64,000 nucleotides of DNA, taken from Rahnella sikkimica (GTDB lineage: Bacteria; Pseudomonadota; Gammaproteobacteria; Enterobacterales; Enterobacteriaceae). Each line of letters opens with the position of its first letter. Position 1 is the stretch's first letter. Position numbers and translations under genes: made by a program. The stretch spans positions 3,224,001 to 3,288,000 of the forward strand of contig NZ_CP019062.1 in NCBI RefSeq assembly GCF_002951615.1, given 5' to 3'. The notes under the pieces were generated by a model that was not told the origin of the DNA, ran no database searches, and worked only from the letters and a program-made list of their open reading frames with translations. Shown here one piece after another: positions 43,304 to 52,883 of this stretch.

Positions 43304-44332
43304 ATGTATGAATCCTTTCGTCCCCTGCGCGGGGCCAGCAATCCGCATATCCAGACGCTGCTTCCGCGGCTGGTCCGGCGCAATGCAAAACTCAAACCTC
43401 ACTGGCAACGGCTGGACACGCCGGACGGCGATTTTCTGGATTTAGCCTGGAGCGAAGACCCGGAACAGGCGCGCCATAAGCCGCGCATGATCCTGTTCCA
43501 CGGGCTGGAAGGCAGCTTCTACAGTCCGTATGCCCACGGATTATTGCAGGCGTGGAAAGAACGCGGCTGGCTCGGCGTGGTCATGCATTTTCGCGGATGC
43601 AGCGGCGAACCCAATAAACTTCAGCGTATTTATCATTCCGGCGAAACCGAAGACGCCCGCTTTTTCATTCACTGGATGAATGAAACCTACGGCGAAGCCC
43701 CGACCGGCGCAGTAGGCGTTTCGCTCGGCGGCAACATGCTGGCGTGTTATCTCGGGCAGGAAGGCGAAAATTGTACGCTGAAGGCCGCCGTGGTGGTGTC
43801 GGCTCCTCTGATGCTGGAACCCTGCGCTTACCGGCTGGAACAGGGGACGTCGCGGATTTACCAGCGTTACCTGCTGGATCAGCTCAAAGGAAATGCATCG
43901 CGGAAACTGGAGAAATATCCCGGCACCCTGCCCGTCACGCTGCCGCAGTTGAAAGCCATGCGCCGCATCCGGGATTTCGACGATGCAATTACCTCAAAGG
44001 CGCACGGTTTTGCCGACGCGCTGGATTATTATCGTCAGTGCAGCGGAATGCCGTTACTCGCGCAGGTTCGGACGCCGCTGCTGATTATCCATGCGAAAGA
44101 CGATCCGTTTATGACGCCGGACGTAATTCCGAAAGCCGAGGATTTACCGGATTGCGTCGAATACCAGCTGACCGAACACGGGGGCCACGTCGGTTTCGTT
44201 TCCGGCAGCCTGCGTAATCCGCAGATGTGGCTGGAGCTGCGCATTCCGGCGTGGATTGCGCCGCATTTAGAACCCGCAGTAAACCCCGTCACAGAACAGA
44301 CCGAAGAAAAAACAAAGGAAACAACGTTGTGA
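43304..44332 (+). CDS. yheT: YheT-type alpha/beta hydrolase
   Basis: This 342-residue alpha/beta hydrolase of the YheT/ABHD group has the nucleophile Ser140 in GVSLGGNM, an acid in HAKDDPFM and the histidine in [18 protein letters not shown] is a family signature. The substrate is not known; lipid or ester hydrolysis is usual in the group. It overlaps yheU by 4 bases (GTGA). There are alternative starts upstream, but [18 protein letters not shown] is the family beginning. Confidence 0.93.
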   Translation: MYESFRPLRGASNPHIQTLLPRLVRRNAKLKPHWQRLDTPDGDFLDLAWSEDPEQARHKPRMILFHGLEGSFYSPYAHGLLQAWKERGWLGVVMHFRGCSGEPNKLQRIYHSGETEDARFFIHWMNETYGEAPTGAVGVSLGGNMLACYLGQEGENCTLKAAVVVSAPLMLEPCAYRLEQGTSRIYQRYLLDQLKGNASRKLEKYPGTLPVTLPQLKAMRRIRDFDDAITSKAHGFADALDYYRQCSGMPLLAQVRTPLLIIHAKDDPFMTPDVIPKAEDLPDCVEYQLTEHGGHVGFVSGSLRNPQMWLELRIPAWIAPHLEPAVNPVTEQTEEKTKETTL

Positions 44333-44574
44333 TAATTCCCTGGCAGGAACTGGACGCAGAGCTGCTCACCAGCGTGGTGGAATCTTTCGTTTTACGCGAA
44401 GGCACCGACTACGGCGAGCAGGAAAAATCTCTCGAACAAAAAGTGGATGACGTGAAACGCCAGCTTAAAAGCGGCGACATCGTGCTGGTCTGGTCAGAAC
44501 TGCATGAAACGTTGAATATCATGCCCCGCGGCCAGTTCCGCGCCGGGCAGGAAGAAATGCCGCAGGACGGCTAG
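44329..44574 (+). CDS. yheU: YheU family protein (UPF0270)
   Basis: This 81-residue protein has the family core [40 protein letters not shown] and [15 protein letters not shown]. It starts at GTG 44329 with AAGGA 9 bases upstream, overlapping the yheT stop. E. coli YheU is 72 residues, so this one has a slightly longer C terminus. Function is unknown. Confidence 0.93.
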   Translation: MIIPWQELDAELLTSVVESFVLREGTDYGEQEKSLEQKVDDVKRQLKSGDIVLVWSELHETLNIMPRGQFRAGQEEMPQDG

Positions 44575-44598
44575 ACGGAAAGGTTTTACGTTTATTTC

Positions 44599-44617
44599 CC
44601 CCGACTATTGGTCGGGG
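44599..44617. terminator. Hairpin after yheU
   Basis: CCCCGAC-TATTG-GTCGGGG follows yheU by 24 bases but has no clear T run. The rest of the gap up to the RHS gene is AT-rich upstream DNA; no promoter could be assigned with confidence. Confidence 0.45.
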
Positions 44618-44809
44618 ATTCCTCCCTCAACCCCTTCACTTTTTCTGCTTTCCCCACACTTGTGAACCTCCTCGCAACGCACATCCCTTTTAACGTTTAG
44701 CTTCATTCATCTGATTGATTTGTTTGTATTTATACCGTGAATAAAACGATAAATACCTCGCCTCCAAATCAATCATTCCACGGACGCCTGACCTAAAAGG
44801 ATTTACTCC

Positions 44810-47800
44810 ATGACCGGATTTCCTGCCGCCCGTCAGGGCGATAATACTGCCACCGGCGGCCCGATTGTTCAGGGTTCTCTGGGCGTGATGATTGGCGCAC
44901 CAACCGGCGTGGCTTGCTCGGTTTGCCCCGGCGGTGTGGTGGAAGGCAGCCCCGTTAACCCGTCCCTCGGTGCCAAAGTTCTTCCGGGCGAGACCGATAT
45001 CGCGCTGCCCGCTTCTTTGCCGTTTGTCCTTTCGCGTGCTTACAGCAGCTATAAAACCGGCACACCCGCGCCGGTCGGGATGTTCGGCCCCGGCTGGGCT
45101 GCGGCGGCGGATATCCGCCTGCAAATCCGCGCCGATGAACTCATCCTTAACGATAATTCGGGGCGCAGTATCCATTTTCATCATCTGCCGCCGGGGCAGA
45201 TTGTGTTCAGCCACAGCGAAAATCTCTGGCTGGCGCGCGGCGGTGCCGATAAGCAAATCGGGGCGCATCCGCTCAGCAAATTATGGCAGGCGCTGCCGGA
45301 CGAACTGCGCAACAGCCCGCATTACTATTTTGTCGCCAATGACGCCACCGGCCCCTGGTGGATTTTAGGCTGCGTGCAGCTGCCCGAAACTGCCGAAGAC
45401 GTGCTGCCGCGTCCGTTGCCGTCTTCACGTGTGCTTTTTGGTTTGTGCGACCGCTTTGGTCATCAGCTTAACTATCATCGCGACGCCGAAGGCGAATTCG
45501 CCGGGCAGATTACCGGCGTCACCGACAGCTGCGGGCGGCGTTTCCGCCTTGAATTAGTCACGCTGCCGGACTTCAAACCCGCACAGAATAACGGCTGGGG
45601 CGCGGACGGCGGTGTGCGGCTTTCCGCCGTCTGGCTGACGAAAGATTTAGCGTTTTCGGACTTGCCGGCCAGACCGCTGGTGCGCTACGACTTCACGCCA
45701 CGCGGCGAACTGAAAACCGTTTATGACCGTTCAGGTGAAATTGTCCGTGAGTTTAACTGGCATAGCGAAAACACCGGTCTGATGATTGCCCACCGCTACG
45801 CCGGACATCCGGCGTCCCGCTACGTGTACGACGCGTCCGGAAAAGTCATTTCACAGGTCAATCCCGGCGACCTGTCTTACGAATTTGAATACACCAAAAA
45901 CCAGACCCGCGTCACCGACAGCCTCGGGCGCTTACGCGTCTATCACTTCGAGGGTGAAAAGGGACTTCGCCGCGTGGTCAGACTCGAACAGGCCGACGGC
46001 AGCTGCACGCAAAGCGCGTTCAACAACCGCGGCCAGCTGATATCCCAGACCGATGTCTCGGGACGCACCACCGAATTTCATATCAACCCGGCCAATGGCA
46101 CGCTGGGCGCGATTTTGCATCCGGGCGGCGAAAAGCGCAGCCAGTTCAACTACAACAAACAAGGGCAGCTGGTTTGCAGCACCGCACCGGACGGACGCCG
46201 CGTGAGCAGGGAATATGATGCACTGGGCCGTCTGACCGCTGAAACCGACGCCCTGCACCAGACCCGCCGCTATCATTACGCCGACGATAAAAGCGCGCAG
46301 CCTTGCGCTACCGAAGATGCGGCGGGCGGGCGTCAGACGCTGGAATGGAACGCGACAGGCTTGCTCGCCGCTTTCACCGACTGCTCCGGTTTCAAAACGG
46401 CTTACCGCTATAACCGCGACGGTCAGCCGCTGGAAATCCTGCACGAAGAAGGGATGAAAACCCACTTTGCATACGATGCGCGCGGGCGTCGGATGTCGCG
46501 TGAGGACAGTGCGGGCGGGAAAACTCTTTGGGAATATAACGCCGCCGGAGACGTCATCACCGTCACCCTACCGGACGGCAGTCAGTCCACGCAAGCCTAC
46601 GACGAGCGCGGCAATCCGCTCTCGCAAACCGAAGGCGGGCTCACGCGACAAACCGAATTCGACAGCGCGGGAAGGCTGATACGGCTGGTCAACGAAAACG
46701 GCGCTGACACGAAATTCAGCTACGACGTCATGGACCGGCTGACACAGGAGGTTGGCTTTGACGGGCGCGTGCAAAACTATCAGTACAACGCCGCCGGTCA
46801 GCTTATCCGCAGCGACGACGCCGGGCTGATGACGCACTGGCATTACGATGACGAAGGCCAGCTTATCCGCCAGCAGCGTCCGGAAACAAAAGACGGCCCG
46901 GACGACGTGCTCTGGCAATATGACGCCGCCGGACGCATCACCGAAACCGCCCACCGCAGTGAGACCCATCTGGTCAGCGTGCGGTTCCAGTACGACGCCA
47001 ACGATAATCTTAACGGTGAACGCCAGATTATCCGCAACGCCCGCGGCGACCTGCTCTGGCAGCACACCGCGGTGCGCGGTTTTGACGTGCGCGGCTTTGA
47101 ATCCGCCGTCCGCTACGACGGGCTGCCGGAAATCCTCTGGCAGACCTACGGCCCCGGCCACCTGCTCGGCGTAAAACTCGGCGATGACGTGTTGCTGGAA
47201 ATCACCCGCGACAAGCTGCACCGCGAAACCACCCGCCGGTTCGGCGACGGATGGCAGAGTGAAAATACTTATTCAGTGACCGGACAACTCGCCGCGCAGC
47301 ACACGCCGGACGTAGGCCACCCGAACCTGAAACGCCATTATCACTACAACGCCGCCGGTCAGATGACGCAGATGACCACCGGCCTCGGCGACCACCATTA
47401 CGCCTACACCCCGGCAGGACGACTGAACAGCGTCAGCTCCCCCGATGGCTTTCTCGCCACCTTCACCGACGCCGCCGGTAACCGCAACTGTACGCACCCC
47501 GACCTGAATACGCCGCTGACCGATACGCTGCCGGTCTGGTATCAAAACCGTATCCAGCGCGATGAGCGGTACATTTATGAGCACGACAAATTTGGCAACC
47601 TGACGGAAAAACGCCCGTACCGCGCCGGCTGGCGGGAAGCGCCGCGCGGGGCCATCAGCCACTTCGCCTACGACCAGGCGCACCGGCTGACGCGTCTGAC
47701 AATGGAAGAGGACGGCCAGATTCAGACGCAGGCGCGCTATATCTACGACCCGCTCGGGCGGCGCGTCGGCAAGCACGTGACGCAACTCCATCCGCAGTCC

Positions 47801-48937
47801 GGCGAAACAGAAACCCAGAACATCTGGTTCGGCTGGGACGGCGACCGTCTGGTGCTGACCGAAAACCGCGACACCCAGCTGCACACGATTAATCACCCGA
47901 ACAGCTTCGTCCCGCTGCTGCACGCCGAACATGCCCGCATGGAAGACAGCCACCGCTCGCTGGCAGAAAAGCTCGAAGAAGAAAACGGCAGCGCGTTGCC
48001 GACCGAACTGCATCTGCGCCTGAATGAAATCGAAAAGGACATCCGTAAAAACCACCTCAGCGACGACAATCAGCAGTGGCTGGACGCCGTCGGCCTGAAA
48101 GCCGAAAACCTGGCGCTGTGGCTCGACCCGATGCCGCAGGGTGACGCGCTGAAAATTCACCTTTATCACTGCGACCACCTCGGCACACCCATTGCGCTGA
48201 TTAATCACAGAACCAGCAAGGTGGAATGGAGCGCTGTGATGGACGTCTGGGGCAACGCGGTGGATATTTTCAACCCGTACAAACTGCGCCAGCCCATCAG
48301 AATGCAGGGCCAGCATTACGACGAAGAATCGGGGTTGCATTACAACCGTCACCGTTATTATGACCCGATGCAGGGAAGATATATTACGCAGGATCCGATT
48401 GGGTTGAGAGGGGGAATGAATTTATATGGGTATGCGTTGGATCCGGTTCTTGGAGCAGACCCTCTTGGATTAAATTGGGCCTCGTTGGGAAGTCTTACAA
48501 ACCAAGTTGGGACGAAAGATTCAGCAAACCTCACGCAGCAGGTTTTAGAACCTTGGTATATAAATGCAGGTTCCTATGCAATTTTGAACCAAACTTATAA
48601 TGATATGAAGAGATTAGGCTTAGATAAGTCAGACCAATTCTTCCATTGCACTGCATTTTGTCGTGTATCGAAATCGAAAGTTGCCAATAATAAGATTGCA
48701 AGTCTGATGGGGGGAATAAAAGAAGGTAGAGATCATTTATTGAATGAGTTTGGTTTGTATGGTTCAAAAAGAATAAATGAATTAGATATGATAATTGACA
48801 ATGGAGAAGACCTTAAGGTCAACGAGCATGGATTAACTTGTCCCTCAGAAGAGAGTTGTGCAAGCAGGTGCGGGGGATATTTAGATTCTAAACATCGTAA
48901 AACAGCCAAGGTTCTCAAAAATGAAGGTTACTTATGA
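44810..48937 (+). CDS. PAAR/RHS polymorphic toxin
   Basis: This 1375-residue protein has a short PAAR-like region (about 1-45, AARQGDNTATGGPIVQGS...), a DUF6531-type segment (about 50-70, GETDIALPASLPFVLSRAYS) and a long run of YD repeats (about 150-1110). The RHS core end is YYDPMQGRYITQDPIGLRGG, then DPLGL at 1217-1221, the usual self-cleavage point. The released C-terminal tip (about 1222-1375) is AT-rich, unlike the GC-rich core. It holds HCTAFC (1279-1284), KE..RD (1304-1308) and TCPSEESCASRC (1343-1354). I recall similar cysteine-bearing tips in other enterobacterial RHS proteins but know no activity for them. Delivery is presumably by a type VI secretion system; no Hcp, VgrG or Eag chaperone gene is nearby. 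The immunity candidate overlaps the stop codon by 4 bases. Confidence 0.92.
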   Translation: MTGFPAARQGDNTATGGPIVQGSLGVMIGAPTGVACSVCPGGVVEGSPVNPSLGAKVLPGETDIALPASLPFVLSRAYSSYKTGTPAPVGMFGPGWAAAADIRLQIRADELILNDNSGRSIHFHHLPPGQIVFSHSENLWLARGGADKQIGAHPLSKLWQALPDELRNSPHYYFVANDATGPWWILGCVQLPETAEDVLPRPLPSSRVLFGLCDRFGHQLNYHRDAEGEFAGQITGVTDSCGRRFRLELVTLPDFKPAQNNGWGADGGVRLSAVWLTKDLAFSDLPARPLVRYDFTPRGELKTVYDRSGEIVREFNWHSENTGLMIAHRYAGHPASRYVYDASGKVISQVNPGDLSYEFEYTKNQTRVTDSLGRLRVYHFEGEKGLRRVVRLEQADGSCTQSAFNNRGQLISQTDVSGRTTEFHINPANGTLGAILHPGGEKRSQFNYNKQGQLVCSTAPDGRRVSREYDALGRLTAETDALHQTRRYHYADDKSAQPCATEDAAGGRQTLEWNATGLLAAFTDCSGFKTAYRYNRDGQPLEILHEEGMKTHFAYDARGRRMSREDSAGGKTLWEYNAAGDVITVTLPDGSQSTQAYDERGNPLSQTEGGLTRQTEFDSAGRLIRLVNENGADTKFSYDVMDRLTQEVGFDGRVQNYQYNAAGQLIRSDDAGLMTHWHYDDEGQLIRQQRPETKDGPDDVLWQYDAAGRITETAHRSETHLVSVRFQYDANDNLNGERQIIRNARGDLLWQHTAVRGFDVRGFESAVRYDGLPEILWQTYGPGHLLGVKLGDDVLLEITRDKLHRETTRRFGDGWQSENTYSVTGQLAAQHTPDVGHPNLKRHYHYNAAGQMTQMTTGLGDHHYAYTPAGRLNSVSSPDGFLATFTDAAGNRNCTHPDLNTPLTDTLPVWYQNRIQRDERYIYEHDKFGNLTEKRPYRAGWREAPRGAISHFAYDQAHRLTRLTMEEDGQIQTQARYIYDPLGRRVGKHVTQLHPQSGETETQNIWFGWDGDRLVLTENRDTQLHTINHPNSFVPLLHAEHARMEDSHRSLAEKLEEENGSALPTELHLRLNEIEKDIRKNHLSDDNQQWLDAVGLKAENLALWLDPMPQGDALKIHLYHCDHLGTPIALINHRTSKVEWSAVMDVWGNAVDIFNPYKLRQPIRMQGQHYDEESGLHYNRHRYYDPMQGRYITQDPIGLRGGMNLYGYALDPVLGADPLGLNWASLGSLTNQVGTKDSANLTQQVLEPWYINAGSYAILNQTYNDMKRLGLDKSDQFFHCTAFCRVSKSKVANNKIASLMGGIKEGRDHLLNEFGLYGSKRINELDMIIDNGEDLKVNEHGLTCPSEESCASRCGGYLDSKHRKTAKVLKNEGYL
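48281..48412 (+). repeat. RHS core-end repeat, intact copy
   Basis: This 132-base segment inside the RHS gene (AAACTGCGCCAGCCCATC to GGGTTGAGAGGG) has a near-identical but shortened copy at 49495-49594. It ends exactly where the GC-rich core gives way to the AT-rich tip. Confidence 0.88.
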
Positions 48938-49491
48938 TGACAAGTAGATCCTCAAAACTAACCATAAAAAAAACGTTCTTATCAGTTTTTTATTTTTTTG
49001 TTTCTATGGTTTTTTGTTGTTTTATTATCCTGTTCATAAGTGGCCTTTTGGATAACGGAACAACGAATAAATCTTTTGGAAAACGTAGTGAAATCCCTAG
49101 CGATGATGGTATTAATTCTTGGCTGCCGTTATTTTTTCCTGCTGAATCCGAAAAGGTAAGTTATTTTATAAATGTTGAAGCTGGTTATTTTTATATATCT
49201 TTTGATTTAGAAAAAAATAAAGGTGATGAATTCATTAAGGAATTAACAACAAAAGCGACAACAGAAGGGTTTGAGTTTTTACAAAAAAAATATAGCGGGG
49301 TGGGCAGCGCATGGTGTAAGTTAGATATTATTCCTGAACAAGGAGATGGAAAACATATTTTTATCATAGGAAAGGATAAAGATAAAGATACGTATTACAT
49401 GAGCTCAATATCTGATAATGGGAAATTTAATAATACAAAGCACACCGAGAACTGGGCGAGATATTGTACCTCATCAAATTTTTTTGAGTGA
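48934..49491 (+). CDS. Candidate RHS immunity protein, membrane-anchored
   Basis: This 185-residue protein has a basic N terminus, one predicted membrane helix (about 15-39) and a soluble domain likely facing the periplasm. The start overlaps the RHS stop (ATGA) and has AAGG 6 bases upstream, so toxin and immunity are coupled. Conserved with the paralogue at 49604: the W-L-P-x-F-F-P motif (63-69), the AWCK segment (126-129) and a near-terminal Tyr-Cys. The cysteines at 128 and 178 could form a disulfide. I do not recognise a named family. The immunity role is inferred from position, composition and the paralogue. A periplasmic domain would suggest that the toxin acts outside the cytoplasm. 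Confidence 0.72.
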   Translation: MMTSRSSKLTIKKTFLSVFYFFVSMVFCCFIILFISGLLDNGTTNKSFGKRSEIPSDDGINSWLPLFFPAESEKVSYFINVEAGYFYISFDLEKNKGDEFIKELTTKATTEGFEFLQKKYSGVGSAWCKLDIIPEQGDGKHIFIIGKDKDKDTYYMSSISDNGKFNNTKHTENWARYCTSSNFFE

Positions 49492-49494
49492 GAT

Positions 49495-49594
49495 AAACTG
49501 CGCCAGCCAATCAGAATGCAGGGGCAACCGTCACCGTTATTACGACCCGATGCAGGGACGGTATATCACGCAGGATCCGATTGGGTTGAGAGGG
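49495..49594 (+). pseudogene. Displaced fragment of RHS core end
   Basis: One hundred bases match 48281-48412 with about five substitutions and one 32-base net deletion (after ATGCAGGG), which breaks the reading frame. The fragment stops at the same GGGTTGAGAGGG boundary that precedes the toxin tip in the intact gene. It is best read as the leftover of an earlier core end or tip cassette. It appears to supply the GAGAGGG ribosome site for the downstream gene. Confidence 0.88.
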
Positions 49595-49603
49595 ATATTT
49601 TGA

Positions 49604-50080
49604 ATGAAGAATATCAAAAAAATAATAATTTCAATGCTTTTAATTACCCTATGCATTTTGTCTTGGGCCTTTTTTTTTACAAATAATGATATTGTAACGT
49701 TGAGGTATAATACATATGAAGATATTCATCCGGATAGTGGCGTGAAAACATGGCTACCTGTTTTCTTCCCAAAAGATGCATCTAATATTTATTTTTACTC
49801 AAACCTGGATATAAGTTTCTTTTATGTCGAATTTGAATTAAATGAAAAACAATCGATTTTATTTGAAAAGAGTCTAGTAATAAAAACGACTGCGAAAGGG
49901 ACGTCGTATGTTGAAAAAATCAATAAAATTGAAACGGCATGGTGCAAGTATGGAACCCCAGAAAGTGAAGGCTTTGACGAATTATATCTTATCGGCAAAG
50001 TAAGCGAGACGGGGAAATATGTATTAACGGCAAAATTTAAAGATGATAGCAAGGATCTTAAAAATTATTGTGAGAGATAA
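49604..50080 (+). CDS. Orphan paralogue of the RHS immunity protein
   Basis: This 158-residue protein has one N-terminal membrane helix (about 6-25) and a soluble domain homologous to the 48934 gene product: W-L-P-V-F-F-P (50-56), TAWCK (111-115), a LYLIGKVSETGKYV strand and Cys156 near the end. Both paralogues keep the cysteine pair (114 and 156 here). It is AT-rich, has no toxin gene next to it and starts just after the RHS core fragment. It may protect against neighbours that still carry the lost toxin tip. Confidence 0.7.
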   Translation: MKNIKKIIISMLLITLCILSWAFFFTNNDIVTLRYNTYEDIHPDSGVKTWLPVFFPKDASNIYFYSNLDISFFYVEFELNEKQSILFEKSLVIKTTAKGTSYVEKINKIETAWCKYGTPESEGFDELYLIGKVSETGKYVLTAKFKDDSKDLKNYCER

Positions 50081-50205
50081 TGAGAATATTATTGGACACA
50101 GAAATCATTTTGGGTATGGCTACACTCTAAATACGAAGTAAAAACAGAGTTTATTATTACAACCTAAAAAAATAAACCATATCACCAGAAAAATTAAACT
50201 CTTAA

Positions 50206-50230
50206 CCGATACCCCAACTCGGGATATCGG
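50206..50230 (-). terminator. Hairpin after the IclR-type regulator gene
   Basis: CCGATA...TATCGG with an inner CCC/GGG forms a stem 9 bases past the regulator stop. A modest T-rich stretch follows on the minus strand. Confidence 0.55.
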
Positions 50231-50238
50231 CTACAAAC

Positions 50239-51051
50239 TCACACTCCCCCCACCTTCAGCCCAAGCTCGCCGGAAATCGCGGCGGCGGTTTCTTTCAGCG
50301 GTTTCAGCAATGCTTCTTCGCCGATCACGCCGAGTTTTGCCGTCGAGAGTGAAATCGAGACGGCATAGGTCACGCGCCGGTGGATATCAAACACCGGCAC
50401 CGCCAGACAGGACACGCCCAGCTCATTTTCTTCCCGATCCATCGCCAGGCCCTGCTGGCGGATTTGCGCCAGCTCTTTGTCCATCTCTTTCAGGCTGACA
50501 ATCGTATTACGGGTCAGCGGCTGTATCTGTTCGCTGTGACTTTCCCAGTAAGCCGGCACGTAATCCTGATGCCCGTACGCCATGTAGATTTTGCCCATTG
50601 CCGAGCAATACAGCGGCATATGCTGGCCGATGTACGCGCGGGTTCGCAGCATTCCGGTGGTCGGTTCGAGCTTGTAAATCAGAATGGCGTGGTCGTCTTC
50701 CCGGCTGGAGAAGTTAACGGTTTCGCCGGTCGCGATATTCAGCGCTTCAAGATGCGGCGCAGCGACGTGGATAATATTCAGGGAAGACAGTGATTTCTGG
50801 CCGACAGAAATAAACTTGGTGGTTAAGCGATAGCTCCCTGCCGCCGGTGCTGGCGTGACATAACCGCAGGATTGCAGCCCCTGAAGTAAACGGTGAACCG
50901 TACTTTTGTTCAGTTCCGCCAGTTCAGAAAGATGCGCCAGCGGGCAGCCGTTCGGGTAATTGCTGAGTATTTCGATCAGCTGTAACCCACGGAACAGGCT
51001 CTGACTTCCTGCCGGTTTATCTTTCCCCTGTTCGTTCTCTGCGTCTTTCAT
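50239..51051 (-). CDS. yiaJ: IclR-family regulator of the yia operon (YiaJ)
   Basis: This 270-residue protein has an N-terminal winged helix (about 20-80, SQSLFRGLQLIEILSNYPNG, LNKSTVHRLLQGLQSCGYV) and a C-terminal IclR effector domain (about 100-265, REDDHAILIYKLEPTTGMLR; LGVSCLAVPVFD). It is very like E. coli YiaJ, the repressor of yiaKLMNOPQRS, and lies divergently upstream of yiaK as there. The ligand is expected to be an ascorbate-derived sugar acid. Confidence 0.94.
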   Translation of the reverse strand: MKDAENEQGKDKPAGSQSLFRGLQLIEILSNYPNGCPLAHLSELAELNKSTVHRLLQGLQSCGYVTPAPAAGSYRLTTKFISVGQKSLSSLNIIHVAAPHLEALNIATGETVNFSSREDDHAILIYKLEPTTGMLRTRAYIGQHMPLYCSAMGKIYMAYGHQDYVPAYWESHSEQIQPLTRNTIVSLKEMDKELAQIRQQGLAMDREENELGVSCLAVPVFDIHRRVTYAVSISLSTAKLGVIGEEALLKPLKETAAAISGELGLKVGGV

Positions 51052-51285
51052 ACCTTGAAGAATTCCCGTTATGCCGATGGTGTTTCAATCCTGAACCGAT
51101 GGTATAGCAAACTTCCTTCGCACGCGAAATAACTCCTTTTCCCTGCCTGCTTTTTGCCCTGCCTAAAATGTGTCCTTCATCACGAACCGGACATGAAGTT
51201 TTTATCCAACTGATTTTAAAGCGTTTTAAAAACGACCGGATGGATTGTGATCCGTTCCGGACAAGAGTAGATTTTTGAAATCAGA

Positions 51286-51300
51286 TTCCACATAGTGAAA
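51286..51300. promoter_or_regulatory. Candidate YiaJ operator
   Basis: TTCCAC-ATA-GTGAAA is a near-perfect inverted repeat (5 of 6 arm positions) between yiaJ and yiaK, 52 bases before the yiaK start. IclR-type operators often have this TTTCAC...GTGAAA form. A possible -35 TTGAAA lies just before it (51275-51280). The rest of this 300-base gap shows nothing else certain. Confidence 0.55.
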
Positions 51301-51351
51301 TATAGAGATCTAAAAACAACCAGGACTTTAACAATAACACCGGAGAAAGGT

Positions 51352-52829
<1,478 letters not shown>

Positions 52830-52883
52830 CCGTCAGGATAAAAAACAGTTCGGGAAGACAGTTAATTCAATGGGGAAATTACT

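Noticed and set aside
47273..48352. 359-residue minus-strand frame inside the RHS gene
   Set aside because: It is antisense to conserved YD repeats and the RHS core; a coding-bias artefact.
51245..51262. TGTGA half-site upstream of yiaK as a CRP box
   Set aside because: The second half (CCGGA instead of TCACA) does not fit, so CRP control of yiaK is expected but not shown by this site.
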